Assembly: GCF_030066895.1 (NCBI RefSeq)
Contig: NZ_JASJAV010000010.1
Coordinates: forward strand, 110,445 to 174,444
Direction: 5' to 3'
Length of the DNA: 64,000 bases
Origin: Breoghania sp.
Lineage (GTDB): Bacteria; Pseudomonadota; Alphaproteobacteria; Rhizobiales; Stappiaceae
Shown here: in pieces, positions 52,154 through 60,986 of the stretch
Layout of the letters: each line of letters starts with the position of its first letter
Numbering within the stretch: position 1 is the stretch's first letter
Made by a program: the position numbers and the translations under genes
Notes under the pieces: generated by a model
Told to the model about the DNA's origin: nothing
Databases searched by the model: none
Seen by the model: only the letters and a program-made list of their open reading frames with translations

Positions 52154-53454
52154 ATGACGGGCTCGAGCAGTTATTCGAAATGGTCGATCTCCTGTAAGTC
52201 CGGAAGTTCCGGAAGTCCGGGGACTGCCCATGTCATGGTCGATGATTCCGACATGACAAGTGGGGCGGAAAAATTCTTTGCCAAGGGTGTTGCCTACAGC
52301 CCTATTCCTGCCGGGAGCAGCACCTATCTGTCGCAACTGGGCGACTGGTTTTACGACGTGCCCGGTATCACGGGGGCCTGGAGTCAGATCTGGGAACGCG
52401 ACCTCCCCAAGATGAAGGCGACGGGCCTCAATGTCCTGAAAACCTATTTCTTCTGGCCGAAGGATCCGCCGTCATCCGACCAGATGACGAACTGGAAAAC
52501 GATCGTCGGAGCGGAAAAGATCGCGAGTACGATGACTTTCTGAAGGCGGCGCGGAAGACCGGGCTCTACGTTCTGATCGGAGTGGCGCTCGATGCAGGAA
52601 ACATCTTCGACAATGCCTCTCCCTCCAGCGCCAAGGACTATTACCTGTGGGTGTGTCAGGAGTTGGCGAAGCGATACGGCAGCAATCCGGCGGTGATGGG
52701 GTTCGTGCTGGGCAATGAGATGAACAACCCGACCCGGCTCCAGAGCGAGACTTTCTGGAGCATCAACGTCGAGTTCGTGAAGGAGGTCCGCAAGCATGCT
52801 CCCGGCAAGCTCATTTTGCAGGCGATGCAGAATGATGGCGACCTGTTCACCTACACTGTCGGGATCGGGAAGAATTCCGAGGCCTTGATCAAGAAATATG
52901 CGGATCACTACGACCTTTGGGTTGTGAATATCTTCGAAGGTAATAGCTTCGATACGTTCCTAGAACGCTTCAAGAAGCAGGTCTCGGAAAATGATTACAT
53001 CCTCCCGATCATGTTTACCGAATACGGTGTTCCCGCCAGTGAAAACAAGACGGTGAACGGAGGTGAGACCGTCGTTGAGCTGAAGGACAACGCGAAGATC
53101 GTCGGGACGTATCTCTCCGAACTCTATACCAGCATGACCCAGAAAAAGTATCTGGGCTATTATTGCGGTGGGACCTATTTCGAATATTGCGACGAATGGT
53201 GGAAAGGCAACGGGACGGGGATCTGCGATCACACGACGCCATCCCAGAATGCTGCGCCCGATTTCCCGGGAGGCTCCTGGGAGTCTGCATGGTGGGGGCT
53301 TTATTCGATCGTCCCGACCGGAAGGACCTGCACTGACGGTCCTTGGGACGCCAGCACGAATGCTCCCTATCCTGCGGACACATTGGCTAACCGGCATGCT
53401 GTAACGGTCATGATGGGTCTGACCATTCCTTTCGGATACGTGGGCGGTTCCTGA
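52154..53454 (+). pseudogene. Clan GH-A glycoside hydrolase/transglycosylase-like gene, frameshifted
   Basis: The first part (FFAKGVAYSPIPAGSSTYLS, DLPKMKATGLNVLKTYFFWP) is the N-terminal TIM-barrel start. Near 52520 a one-base shift separates AEK from REYDDFLKAARKTGLYVLIG. The second part carries FVLGNEMNNP (acid/base Glu) and PIMFTEYGVPASE (nucleophile Glu), the clan GH-A pair, and an aromatic C-terminus (GGSWESAWWGLYSIVPTG). The layout resembles beta-1,3-glucan-active GH5/GH72-like proteins, but the family is not assigned with certainty. No signal peptide is visible. GC content is lower than in housekeeping genes, and AT-rich spacers flank the region, suggesting transfer. Confidence 0.72.
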
Positions 53455-53481
53455 GACGTGACCTCTGCATGAGGCGATCTT

Positions 53482-53516
53482 CCTCTCCCCGTTCCGGACA
53501 GGAGATCGGGGAGAGG
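53482..53516. terminator. Hairpin between the glycosidase and AlbA_2 genes
   Basis: CCTCTCCCCG pairs perfectly with CGGGGAGAGG around a 15-base loop, 27 bases after the glycosidase stop and 6 bases before ATG 53522. It lacks a T-run. It could end glycosidase transcription or hide the next ribosome site. Confidence 0.5.
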
Positions 53517-53521
53517 CGGCG

Positions 53522-55039
53522 ATGTTGAGGCGAAAAATGCCAGGAAAAGATATTAAATTATTTTTTAATCGACCTGATAGGTCTGTAAATTCAGGACGAA
53601 TATATGGAATAAAGAGTGAGTCATATAGTAATTATTGTGATATATATGATTCTAGTGATGAATTGCTCGATGAATTACATGAGATTTTTAATAAGTCGGA
53701 GATGTCAGTATCGATATCTGTGCCAAGCTCAGAGGCTTTGCAACCAATAGCCAATGGGCCAATCGCTGAGAAAACGCTTCTAGATATGTTCGAAAAAGGT
53801 GCCGATGGTATCTGGCGCTTCAGGCATGGTGAAAGTGAAAAGCATGAATGCAAGGAAGTCTTTGGTTTCAAATATGCTGAAAAGTGGCTTCGGGCGGTAG
53901 CTGCACTTGCTAACAACGAGGGCGGCTATGTGGTGTTTGGGGTGACGGACAAAAAGTCAACGGTGGTAAGATCGATCCCGATATCCTTAGAGTTGTTGGT
54001 CTAACCAAGCTTGATTTTGAAAATGCGGACCCCGCAGACTTCAAAAAGCTAATCAAATCAACTTTTGATCCAACTCCTAAAGTCGAAACTGCTTTGGTTA
54101 CTATCGAAGGTACTAAAGTCGGAATTATGTATGTTCACCAGCATGGTTCGCGTCCAATTATTGCAATAAAGGGCAATGGTGACCAAATCAAAGAAGGAGA
54201 TATTTTTTTCCGTTATCCGGGGCAATCAGCTCGAATAAAATACAGTGATCTTCGCTCACTCCTTGACGAACGAGATCTCAGCTAGAGAGCAGATTCTCCC
54301 GATGGTGGAAAAGCTGCTTCGACTAGGGCCTCGTGATGCAATGATCGCGGACCTCGCAGGTGGCGTTCTGAGTGGGGAAAAGCATTCTATTGTCATTGGT
54401 GAAGATCTTCTGGACCGAATAAAATTTATTCGCGAGGGTGAGTTCAGTGAAAAATCAGGTGAAACCACCCTCAAGTTAGTTGGCGAAGTGCAAGCTATTA
54501 ATGCTGCGACTGCTGTTCTGTATAAGGGATTCGCGACGACGGCCGATCTAAGCGCCGATTTTCTAGAGGAACGTTCGCCCTACGATCCCAAGGACTATAT
54601 CCGATGTGCAGTCGAGGTCGGCAATGGGGCTTGGCTCCCGATGCACTTCTATGCCCAAAAAGCTAGTCTTAACCGTAAAGGTTTTGCAAACTTCATTAAA
54701 TCGACAAAGGTAACCGCGAAAAGAAAAGAAACTTACGTGGCTCGTGCGCTTGGAACGAGCAGTGCTTTTCACAAGGCCAGCGGCGGTGCGCTTCCGGCGC
54801 TGGAGGAACTTAAAGGCGGGAAAATTCCATCTTTAGTCAACATTGACGAAGCCGCGAATGTAGATCGCGCGATTAGAAATCTCGAAACTAAGCCGCATAT
54901 ACCTTTAAAGAATCTCTTGAGTTTACTAAAGGATTGTTGGTCTGTCGTCGAGACAATAAAGCCGAACATTCTGGGTGTTTTAATAAAAGCCATAACCCAA
55001 GTCGATGAGTTGTATTTTTCGAGTAAAATTGAGGATTAG
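53522..55039 (+). pseudogene. AlbA_2 (Schlafen-like) domain protein, low GC, frameshifted
   Basis: The ~505-residue gene has an N-terminal helical part, then an AlbA_2 domain: FRHGESEKHECKEVFGFKYA, LRAVAALANNEGGYVVFGVT. Near 53955 one base is gained or lost, so that VNGGKIDPDILRVVGLTKLD and KVGIMYVHQHGSRPIIAIKG follow in another frame, with FFRYPGQSARIKYSDLRSLL. A second shift near 54280 leads to EQILPMVEKLLRLGP and a C-terminal helical region. AlbA_2 proteins include putative regulators and defence-associated nucleic-acid binders; the role here is unknown. GC content is visibly lower than in neighbours, and the gene is flanked by AT-rich DNA, so horizontal origin is likely. Confidence 0.75.
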
Positions 55040-55165
55040 AGGTATAATAACATTATCTCTTACATCAAGTATGGGTTGTATATTATACGTAATATATATT
55101 CGGAATTTTGAGGTTTTTTTCTAAGTTTTAAATTATATTTAAAGGTGATCTGTTTGAATGTGACA
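55040..55165. other. AT-rich spacer after the AlbA_2 gene
   Basis: About 125 bases of AT-rich sequence (GTATATTATACGTAATATAT is a near-palindromic part) close the low-GC segment. GC-rich coding sequence of the glutamate dehydrogenase begins 45 bases later. Confidence 0.6.
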
Positions 55166-55210
55166 AGTAGAAGAGATGTGGGCGCCAAGAAAATATCCGC
55201 CCCCTCCCCA

Positions 55211-58200
55211 TCACCCCCGCGCCAAATCCGCCAGCAAGCTGGCTGCCACTGAAAACTTCGACACCGTCAGCGTGTCCGTTTCGGTGATTTCGGTCACCGC
55301 GCGGGTGGTGCGGTTGACGTCTTCACGTCTGGAGGCGACCCAGTGGTCCATTGCGCCTTCGATCTTGCCGTCGGCCGACTTCAGGACTTCCGCCGTGATC
55401 CGGCGATGGGCGACGGCCAGCGTGGAGCGGGCGCGGTCGAGGGCCAGGCCGTCGTAATAGTCGGAAATTCGCAGATCCTGCGCCAGCGCGTCGATGCGAC
55501 CGATGCGGAAGGTGGAGGAGACGTCGAAGAACACCGGCGCCACCTCCTCCAGCGTGTGTTCGGCGTGTTCGGCGATCAGGATGATGTTCGGGATCATCAC
55601 GTCAACGCCGAGCCGCGCGATGTGGTTGGCGAGCGAGGCGGGGACATCCGCATCCGTCCATTCGCGCGCCTGCTTGGCGATGCGCTTGCGTAAGGCGTCG
55701 GGCAGGATATCTGGCAGTTTCGGCGAAAGCCGTCCGATGCCTTCCTGGAAGCGGGCGATCACGTTCTCGATGCCGTCGGCAAACGAGACCTCTCGCAGGA
55801 ACCAAACGGTCTGGTCGAGCACCAGATCCTGCACGGCGGAATAGAGTTCGAGCTGCGCCCGCCCAGGTACCTTGTTGTCCAGCTCGTCGATCTCGCCGTT
55901 CAGCGTGATCAGCCTGTAGGCGCCGCGCACCGCCGCAAAGGCTTGCGCGATTTGCGGCACGTCCGCCCCGGTCTGATCGCAGATGCGGGTGAGGAAGGTC
56001 GGTCCGCCGCGGTTGATGATGGAGTTGGCCAGCATCGTGGAGATGATGTCGCGGCGCAGCCGGTGGCCGGCGATCTCGTCGTGATAGGCGTCCTGCATCT
56101 CGCGCGGGAAATAGCGGAACAGTTCCTTGCCGAGATAGGCGTCGTCCGGCACGCCGGAGGCGAGCAGGCCGTCGTAGAGCGTGAGCTTGGCATAGGCGAG
56201 CAGCACGCCGATTTCCGGCCGCGTCAGGGCCGTGCCGATCTTGGCCATGTCTTCCAGTGTCAGGTCGTCGGGCAGCGTTTCCACCGTCCGGTCAAGCAGG
56301 TTGCGCGCCTCAAGCTGGCGTATCATGCGGGCCTGATAGCCGAAATCCTCCATCCCGCGCCTTTGCGCGAGCGAGATGGCGAGCGTCTGGAGATAGTTGT
56401 TGCGCAGGACGAGGGCTGCGACCTCGTCCGTCATGGCCGCCAACAGCGAGTTGCGGCTTTCCGTCGTCAACCGGCCGGAGCGCACCGCAGCACCCAGCGT
56501 GATCTTGATGTTGACCTCCATGTCGGAGGAGTTGACGCCCGCCGAATTGTCGATCGCATCGGAGTTGCAGCGCCCGCCCTTGCGCACGAACTCGATGCGC
56601 GCCTTCTGCGTGACGCCGAGATTGGCGCCTTCGCCGATGACCTTGCAGTTGAGTTCGGTCGCGGTGACGCGGATGGCGTCATTGGCGCGGTCGCCTGCAT
56701 CCGCATCGGTTTCCGTGGTGGCGCGCACATAGGTGCCGATGCCGCCGAACCACAGGAGATCGGCGTTGGCGCGCAGGATGGCGCTCATCACCTCCGAGGG
56801 CGCGGCGCGCTGCTTGTTGAGCTTGAGGGTGGCCTGGATCTCCGGCGTCAGGTCGATCGATTTCGCCTGCCGGGGGAAGACGCCGCCGCCCTTGGAGATC
56901 TTGGAGGTGTCGTAGTCCTTCCACGAGGAGCGGCCCATATCGAACAGGCGCTTGCGCTCTTCCCAGGTGACGGCCGGGTCCGGATTGGGATCGATGAAGA
57001 TGTCGCGATGGTCGAAGGCGGCGATCAGCCGGATCTGCTTCGACAGCAGCATGCCGTTGCCGAACACGTCGCCCGACATGTCGCCGACGCCGACAACGGT
57101 GAACGGTGTGGTCTGGATATCGATATCCATCTCGCGGAAGTGGCGCTTGACCGCCTCCCAGCCGCCGCGCGCGGTGATGCCCATCTTCTTGTGGTCGTAA
57201 CCCGCCGATCCGCCGGAGGCGAAGGCATCGCCCAGCCAGAAGCCGTGCTCCTCCGAAATCGCATTGGCGGTGTCTGAGAAGGTTGCGGTGCCCTTGTCGG
57301 CGGCCACCACCAGATATGGATCTTCGGAATCGTGGCGGATGACGTTGGCGGGCGGAATGACCTTGTCACCGTCCAGATTGTCGGTGATGTCGAGCAGCGT
57401 GGAGACGAAGATCTTGTAGGCTGCGGTGCCTTCCGCGAAGATTTCCTCGCGCGTGCCGCCCGCGGGCAGCCATTTAGGCACGAAGCTACCCTTGGCGCCC
57501 ACCGGCACGATGACCGCGTTCTTCACCTGCTGTGCCTTGACGAGACCCAGCACCTCGGTGCGGAAATCCTGCGGCCGGTCGGACCAGCGAAGCCCGCCGC
57601 GCGCCACCTTGCCGAAGCGCAGGTGCAGGCCTTCCACGCGCGGGCTGTAGACGAAGATCTCGCGGAAAGGTCGCGGCTCCGGCATGCCCTCGATGCGGTG
57701 CGGATCGACCTTGAAGGCGAAGATCGGGACGTCGTCGCCCTCCGGTTCGCGTTGGGCCGCGGGCTGGTGGAAATTGGTGCGCAGCATGGCGGAGATGACC
57801 GCCAGGAAATGGCGCAGGATGCGGTCGTCATCGAGGCTGGAGACATCGTCTAGTGAAGCCAGGATCTCGTGTTCGACGCGCGCCGCCGCCAGCGAGGTAT
57901 CCTCGCCGGAATGCTCCGGATCGAAGCGGATATGAAACAACTCCACCAGCTTGGCGGCGGTCGCCGGATAGCGCCCGAGCGTGCCCCACATGTAGTCTTC
58001 GGAGTAGCGCACGCGGATCTGGCGCAGGTAGCGCGACAGCGCGCGCAGCATGGCGATATCGCGCCAGCCGAGATCGGCAGAGAGGACAAGGGCGTTGTAG
58101 CCGTCGCTTTCCGCCGCCCCGCTGCACACCGCGCGGAACAGAGCCTCCAGCCGCTGCATCAAGTGGTCATGCAGGTTGAGCGGCGCCTCGAAATGGGAAT

Positions 58201-60049
58201 CTAGCGTCAGGTCGTGCAGGTAGGACATCGGTCCGTCGGCGGGCGTGATCCGGTAGGTCCGCTCGTTGATGACGCGAAAGCCCATGTTCTCCAGCATCGG
58301 CACGCGCGCCGACAGCGGGATCGGAGTTTCGTGGTGGTAGACCTTGAGCGAGACCCGGTGATCGCCGTCGCTGGTTCTGCGATAGAAGTCGATCGCGGTA
58401 TGGTCGACCGGGTTGAGCCCCTCGATGATCGCGATATCGGCCAGCGCGGTCTCGGCGTCGAACGCCTCCTTGTAGCCGGCCTGGAAGGCATCGGCGTAGC
58501 GGCTGGCGACAATGCGGGCCTCTTCCGGATCGTAACGTGCTTCAAGGGCGGCCTGCAGATCGTCCGCCCAGGTGCGCACGATATCGGCGACCACGCCTTC
58601 CAGTTCCTCTCGGTCGGGATCGGGGGTGGTTCCATCATAATGGCCGATGATGAAGTGAACGCGAACCAGCGGGCCTTCCGGATAGGTCACGTACCAGGTG
58701 GAGACGCGGCCCTCGTAGACGCGGGCGAAATAGTCGCCGACGCGAATGCGCACGTCGGTGTTGTAGCGATCGCGCGGTAGGAAGGCGAGAATGGAGACGA
58801 AGCGGTCGAACTCGTCGCGGCGCGGCAGGATGCGGATGCGCGGACGTTCGAGAAGCTGGAGAATGGCTTCCGCGTTTTGGTAGAGCGTCTTGTCGTCGAC
58901 TTGAAAAAGCTCGTCGCGCGGATAGGCTTCCAGAATGTTGGCCAGCGCCCGGCCGGAATGGCTGTGCGGATCGTACCCGGCCGTCGCCAGACAGCGCTCC
59001 ACCTTGTGCCTGAGATAGGGGACCGTGCGCACGGACTTCGTATAGATGGTTGAGGCGAACAACCCCACGATGCGCAGTTCTCCGGCAAGCGAGCCGTCGG
59101 CCTCGAACAGCTTCACGCCGATATAGTCCATGTGCGCGCGGCGATGGACCTTGCTCTTGACGTTGGCCTTGGAAATGATCAGCGGCTGCGGCCTCAGCAG
59201 GAATTGCCGGATTTCTGGCGTCATCACCACGAATTCGCGCCCGCGGCGCAGGATGTAGACGCTGGGATCAGTGAGAACGCCGAGCCCCGTGCCGCTCTCG
59301 TGCTCCAGTTCACCGGTCTCTTCCCCGCCCTCGAAGCGATAGACGCGCATGCCGAGGAAGGTGAAATTGTCGTCGCTCAGCCAGTCGAGAAACTCGATCG
59401 CCTCCGCCAGATCCTCCTGCGGGACGCTCGGCGGCGGGCTTTTGCGGTAGCCGTCCACGGCTTGCGCCAGACGGTCGCGCATCGGCTTCCAGTCCTGCAC
59501 GGCGAGCCGCACATCTGCCGCGACTTCGCCGAGGCGCTTGGTCAAATCCTCTTGCACATCCGCGGAGGCGATCCGCGAGACGTGGATATGGACGATGCTT
59601 TCCTTGGTGGCGCCGTCGCCGTCCTTTGCGTCCGGGAGCAGGGCGCCCGTCTCGTCGCGCACCGCCGTGTCGATCGGGTGGACCATCAGGTGGACGTCGA
59701 ACCCGCTGTCCTGGACCTCGCTCATGATTGAGTCGACCAAGAAGGGCATGTTGTCGTTGATGACCTCGATCACCGTGACGTGGTGATGGCGGGTGGCTGA
59801 GGTTTCGAAATCCGGGTTGAAGACCTTGATATGCGGGGTTGGCGGGGGCCGGGTGGCGAAGGCCGCCCAAGAGGCGCGGGCGAAGGCGGCCAGCTCACCG
59901 GACGAATAGGCGACAATGTCTTCCGCCGCCGCGTGGGCAAAGAGCGCCGTGGCATATCGGGTGAGGGTCTGCCCGTCCGTGCCTGGGGAAAGCTCCTGAC
60001 GCATCTCTTCGAGAAGCTGGCTTTTGCGCGTTTCCTTAGGATCCGTCAT
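55211..60049 (-). CDS. NAD-specific glutamate dehydrogenase (large type)
   Basis: This ~1612-residue L-GDH of the 180-kDa class deaminates glutamate to 2-oxoglutarate with NAD. The start MTDPKETRKSQLLEEMRQEL was chosen at 60049; a longer reading adds an unlikely leader. The regulatory N-terminal half includes ACT-like stretches (TVIEVINDNMPFLVDSIMSE). The catalytic part has LRWSDRPQDFRTEVLGLVKA, IVPVGAKGSFVPKWLP (substrate Lys region near residue 853), VVGVGDMSGDVFGNGMLLS (nucleotide-binding turn), and NCKVIGEGANLGVTQKARIE. The frame is intact over almost 5 kb, the longest uninterrupted gene here and a good control against random sequencing error. Confidence 0.95.
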   Translation of the reverse strand: MTDPKETRKSQLLEEMRQELSPGTDGQTLTRYATALFAHAAAEDIVAYSSGELAAFARASWAAFATRPPPTPHIKVFNPDFETSATRHHHVTVIEVINDNMPFLVDSIMSEVQDSGFDVHLMVHPIDTAVRDETGALLPDAKDGDGATKESIVHIHVSRIASADVQEDLTKRLGEVAADVRLAVQDWKPMRDRLAQAVDGYRKSPPPSVPQEDLAEAIEFLDWLSDDNFTFLGMRVYRFEGGEETGELEHESGTGLGVLTDPSVYILRRGREFVVMTPEIRQFLLRPQPLIISKANVKSKVHRRAHMDYIGVKLFEADGSLAGELRIVGLFASTIYTKSVRTVPYLRHKVERCLATAGYDPHSHSGRALANILEAYPRDELFQVDDKTLYQNAEAILQLLERPRIRILPRRDEFDRFVSILAFLPRDRYNTDVRIRVGDYFARVYEGRVSTWYVTYPEGPLVRVHFIIGHYDGTTPDPDREELEGVVADIVRTWADDLQAALEARYDPEEARIVASRYADAFQAGYKEAFDAETALADIAIIEGLNPVDHTAIDFYRRTSDGDHRVSLKVYHHETPIPLSARVPMLENMGFRVINERTYRITPADGPMSYLHDLTLDSHFEAPLNLHDHLMQRLEALFRAVCSGAAESDGYNALVLSADLGWRDIAMLRALSRYLRQIRVRYSEDYMWGTLGRYPATAAKLVELFHIRFDPEHSGEDTSLAAARVEHEILASLDDVSSLDDDRILRHFLAVISAMLRTNFHQPAAQREPEGDDVPIFAFKVDPHRIEGMPEPRPFREIFVYSPRVEGLHLRFGKVARGGLRWSDRPQDFRTEVLGLVKAQQVKNAVIVPVGAKGSFVPKWLPAGGTREEIFAEGTAAYKIFVSTLLDITDNLDGDKVIPPANVIRHDSEDPYLVVAADKGTATFSDTANAISEEHGFWLGDAFASGGSAGYDHKKMGITARGGWEAVKRHFREMDIDIQTTPFTVVGVGDMSGDVFGNGMLLSKQIRLIAAFDHRDIFIDPNPDPAVTWEERKRLFDMGRSSWKDYDTSKISKGGGVFPRQAKSIDLTPEIQATLKLNKQRAAPSEVMSAILRANADLLWFGGIGTYVRATTETDADAGDRANDAIRVTATELNCKVIGEGANLGVTQKARIEFVRKGGRCNSDAIDNSAGVNSSDMEVNIKITLGAAVRSGRLTTESRNSLLAAMTDEVAALVLRNNYLQTLAISLAQRRGMEDFGYQARMIRQLEARNLLDRTVETLPDDLTLEDMAKIGTALTRPEIGVLLAYAKLTLYDGLLASGVPDDAYLGKELFRYFPREMQDAYHDEIAGHRLRRDIISTMLANSIINRGGPTFLTRICDQTGADVPQIAQAFAAVRGAYRLITLNGEIDELDNKVPGRAQLELYSAVQDLVLDQTVWFLREVSFADGIENVIARFQEGIGRLSPKLPDILPDALRKRIAKQAREWTDADVPASLANHIARLGVDVMIPNIILIAEHAEHTLEEVAPVFFDVSSTFRIGRIDALAQDLRISDYYDGLALDRARSTLAVAHRRITAEVLKSADGKIEGAMDHWVASRREDVNRTTRAVTEITETDTLTVSKFSVAASLLADLARG

Positions 60050-60345
60050 TGCAATTCCCTTCCTGGCAGCCGACGGCCCCGATTCCGTCGGCCTTGTGAG
60101 CGGCACGGGTGCGCAAGCATGTGCTCCTTGCGAAAGCCGGGTCAACCCGGTGGCGTATGCTAAGCCGCTGAATTGTAAAAAAATCACTCAACGTAACCGT
60201 GCCCGCCACGTCTCACTCTCCGCACGATTGCCGTAAGGTCGTTCTTTCGGCATGCTCGCCGTGCGGCGCAAGACGGAGGAATACGGAGAAGCTGGGCCGT
60301 ACTGGGCAAACGCGACATGCGCGGCGACAAGGGGGAGGACCGTCC
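60050..60345. promoter_or_regulatory. Divergent spacer between GDH and the AhpD-like gene
   Basis: The 296-base spacer contains the promoters for both genes. No strong inverted repeat was noted. GGGGGAGG before ATG 60346 is a strong ribosome site. Confidence 0.5.
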
Positions 60346-60933
60346 ATGGCGACCGATATGAATGACAAGCACGATATGCGCGTGACTACGTTCGATCTCG
60401 ACTCCGAGCCGGTGAGTGCGGATACGGCGCGTTATTTCGACAAGTGCGAGGAGAAGCTGGGGTTGGTGCCCAACGTCCTGAAATCCTATGCCTTCGACGA
60501 CGTGAAGCTCAGGGCCTTCACCGACATGTACAACGATCTGATGCTGGGGGCGTCGGGGCTTTCCAAGCTGGAACGCGAGATGATCGCGGTTGCGGTCTCA
60601 TCCGTGAACCGGTGCTTCTATTGCCTGACCGCGCACGGCGCGACGGTCAGGGATTATTCCTGCGACCCGAAGCTCGGCGAACTGATGGTGATGAATTACC
60701 GGGTCGCGGATCTGAGCGAGCGCCAGCGCGTCATGCTCGATTTCGCCGTCAAGCTGACCAAGCACCCGCACGAGATTCTCGAAGGTGATCGCCAGCGCCA
60801 GCGCGAAGCGGGATTTTCCGATCGCGACATCTGGGACATCGCGACCGTGACGGGCTTCTTCAACATGTCGAACCGCGTGGCGGTCGCCACCGATATGCGT
60901 CCGAACGACGAGTATCACGCCATGGCCCAGTGA
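60346..60933 (+). CDS. Peroxidase-related AhpD/CMD-family protein
   Basis: This 195-residue protein has the alkylhydroperoxidase (AhpD-like) core. SKLEREMIAVAVSSVNRCFY leads to the CFYCLTAHG motif, whose CxxC and downstream His form the redox site (Cys near residues 88 and 91). LSERQRVMLDFAVKLTKHPH and DIWDIATVTGFFNMSNRVAV complete the helical fold. It probably acts in peroxide or quinone reduction; no partner AhpC is in the window. ATG 60346 follows a clear ribosome site. Confidence 0.92.
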   Translation: MATDMNDKHDMRVTTFDLDSEPVSADTARYFDKCEEKLGLVPNVLKSYAFDDVKLRAFTDMYNDLMLGASGLSKLEREMIAVAVSSVNRCFYCLTAHGATVRDYSCDPKLGELMVMNYRVADLSERQRVMLDFAVKLTKHPHEILEGDRQRQREAGFSDRDIWDIATVTGFFNMSNRVAVATDMRPNDEYHAMAQ

Positions 60934-60986
60934 GGAGCCTCGGGAGGAGGGGACTGATGCCTCTCCCCCGCCGCGGGCGCTCGGCC

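Noticed and set aside
50496..55165. Prophage or integrative element
   Set aside because: Composition is unusual, but no integrase, phage structural gene, attachment repeat or tRNA was found.
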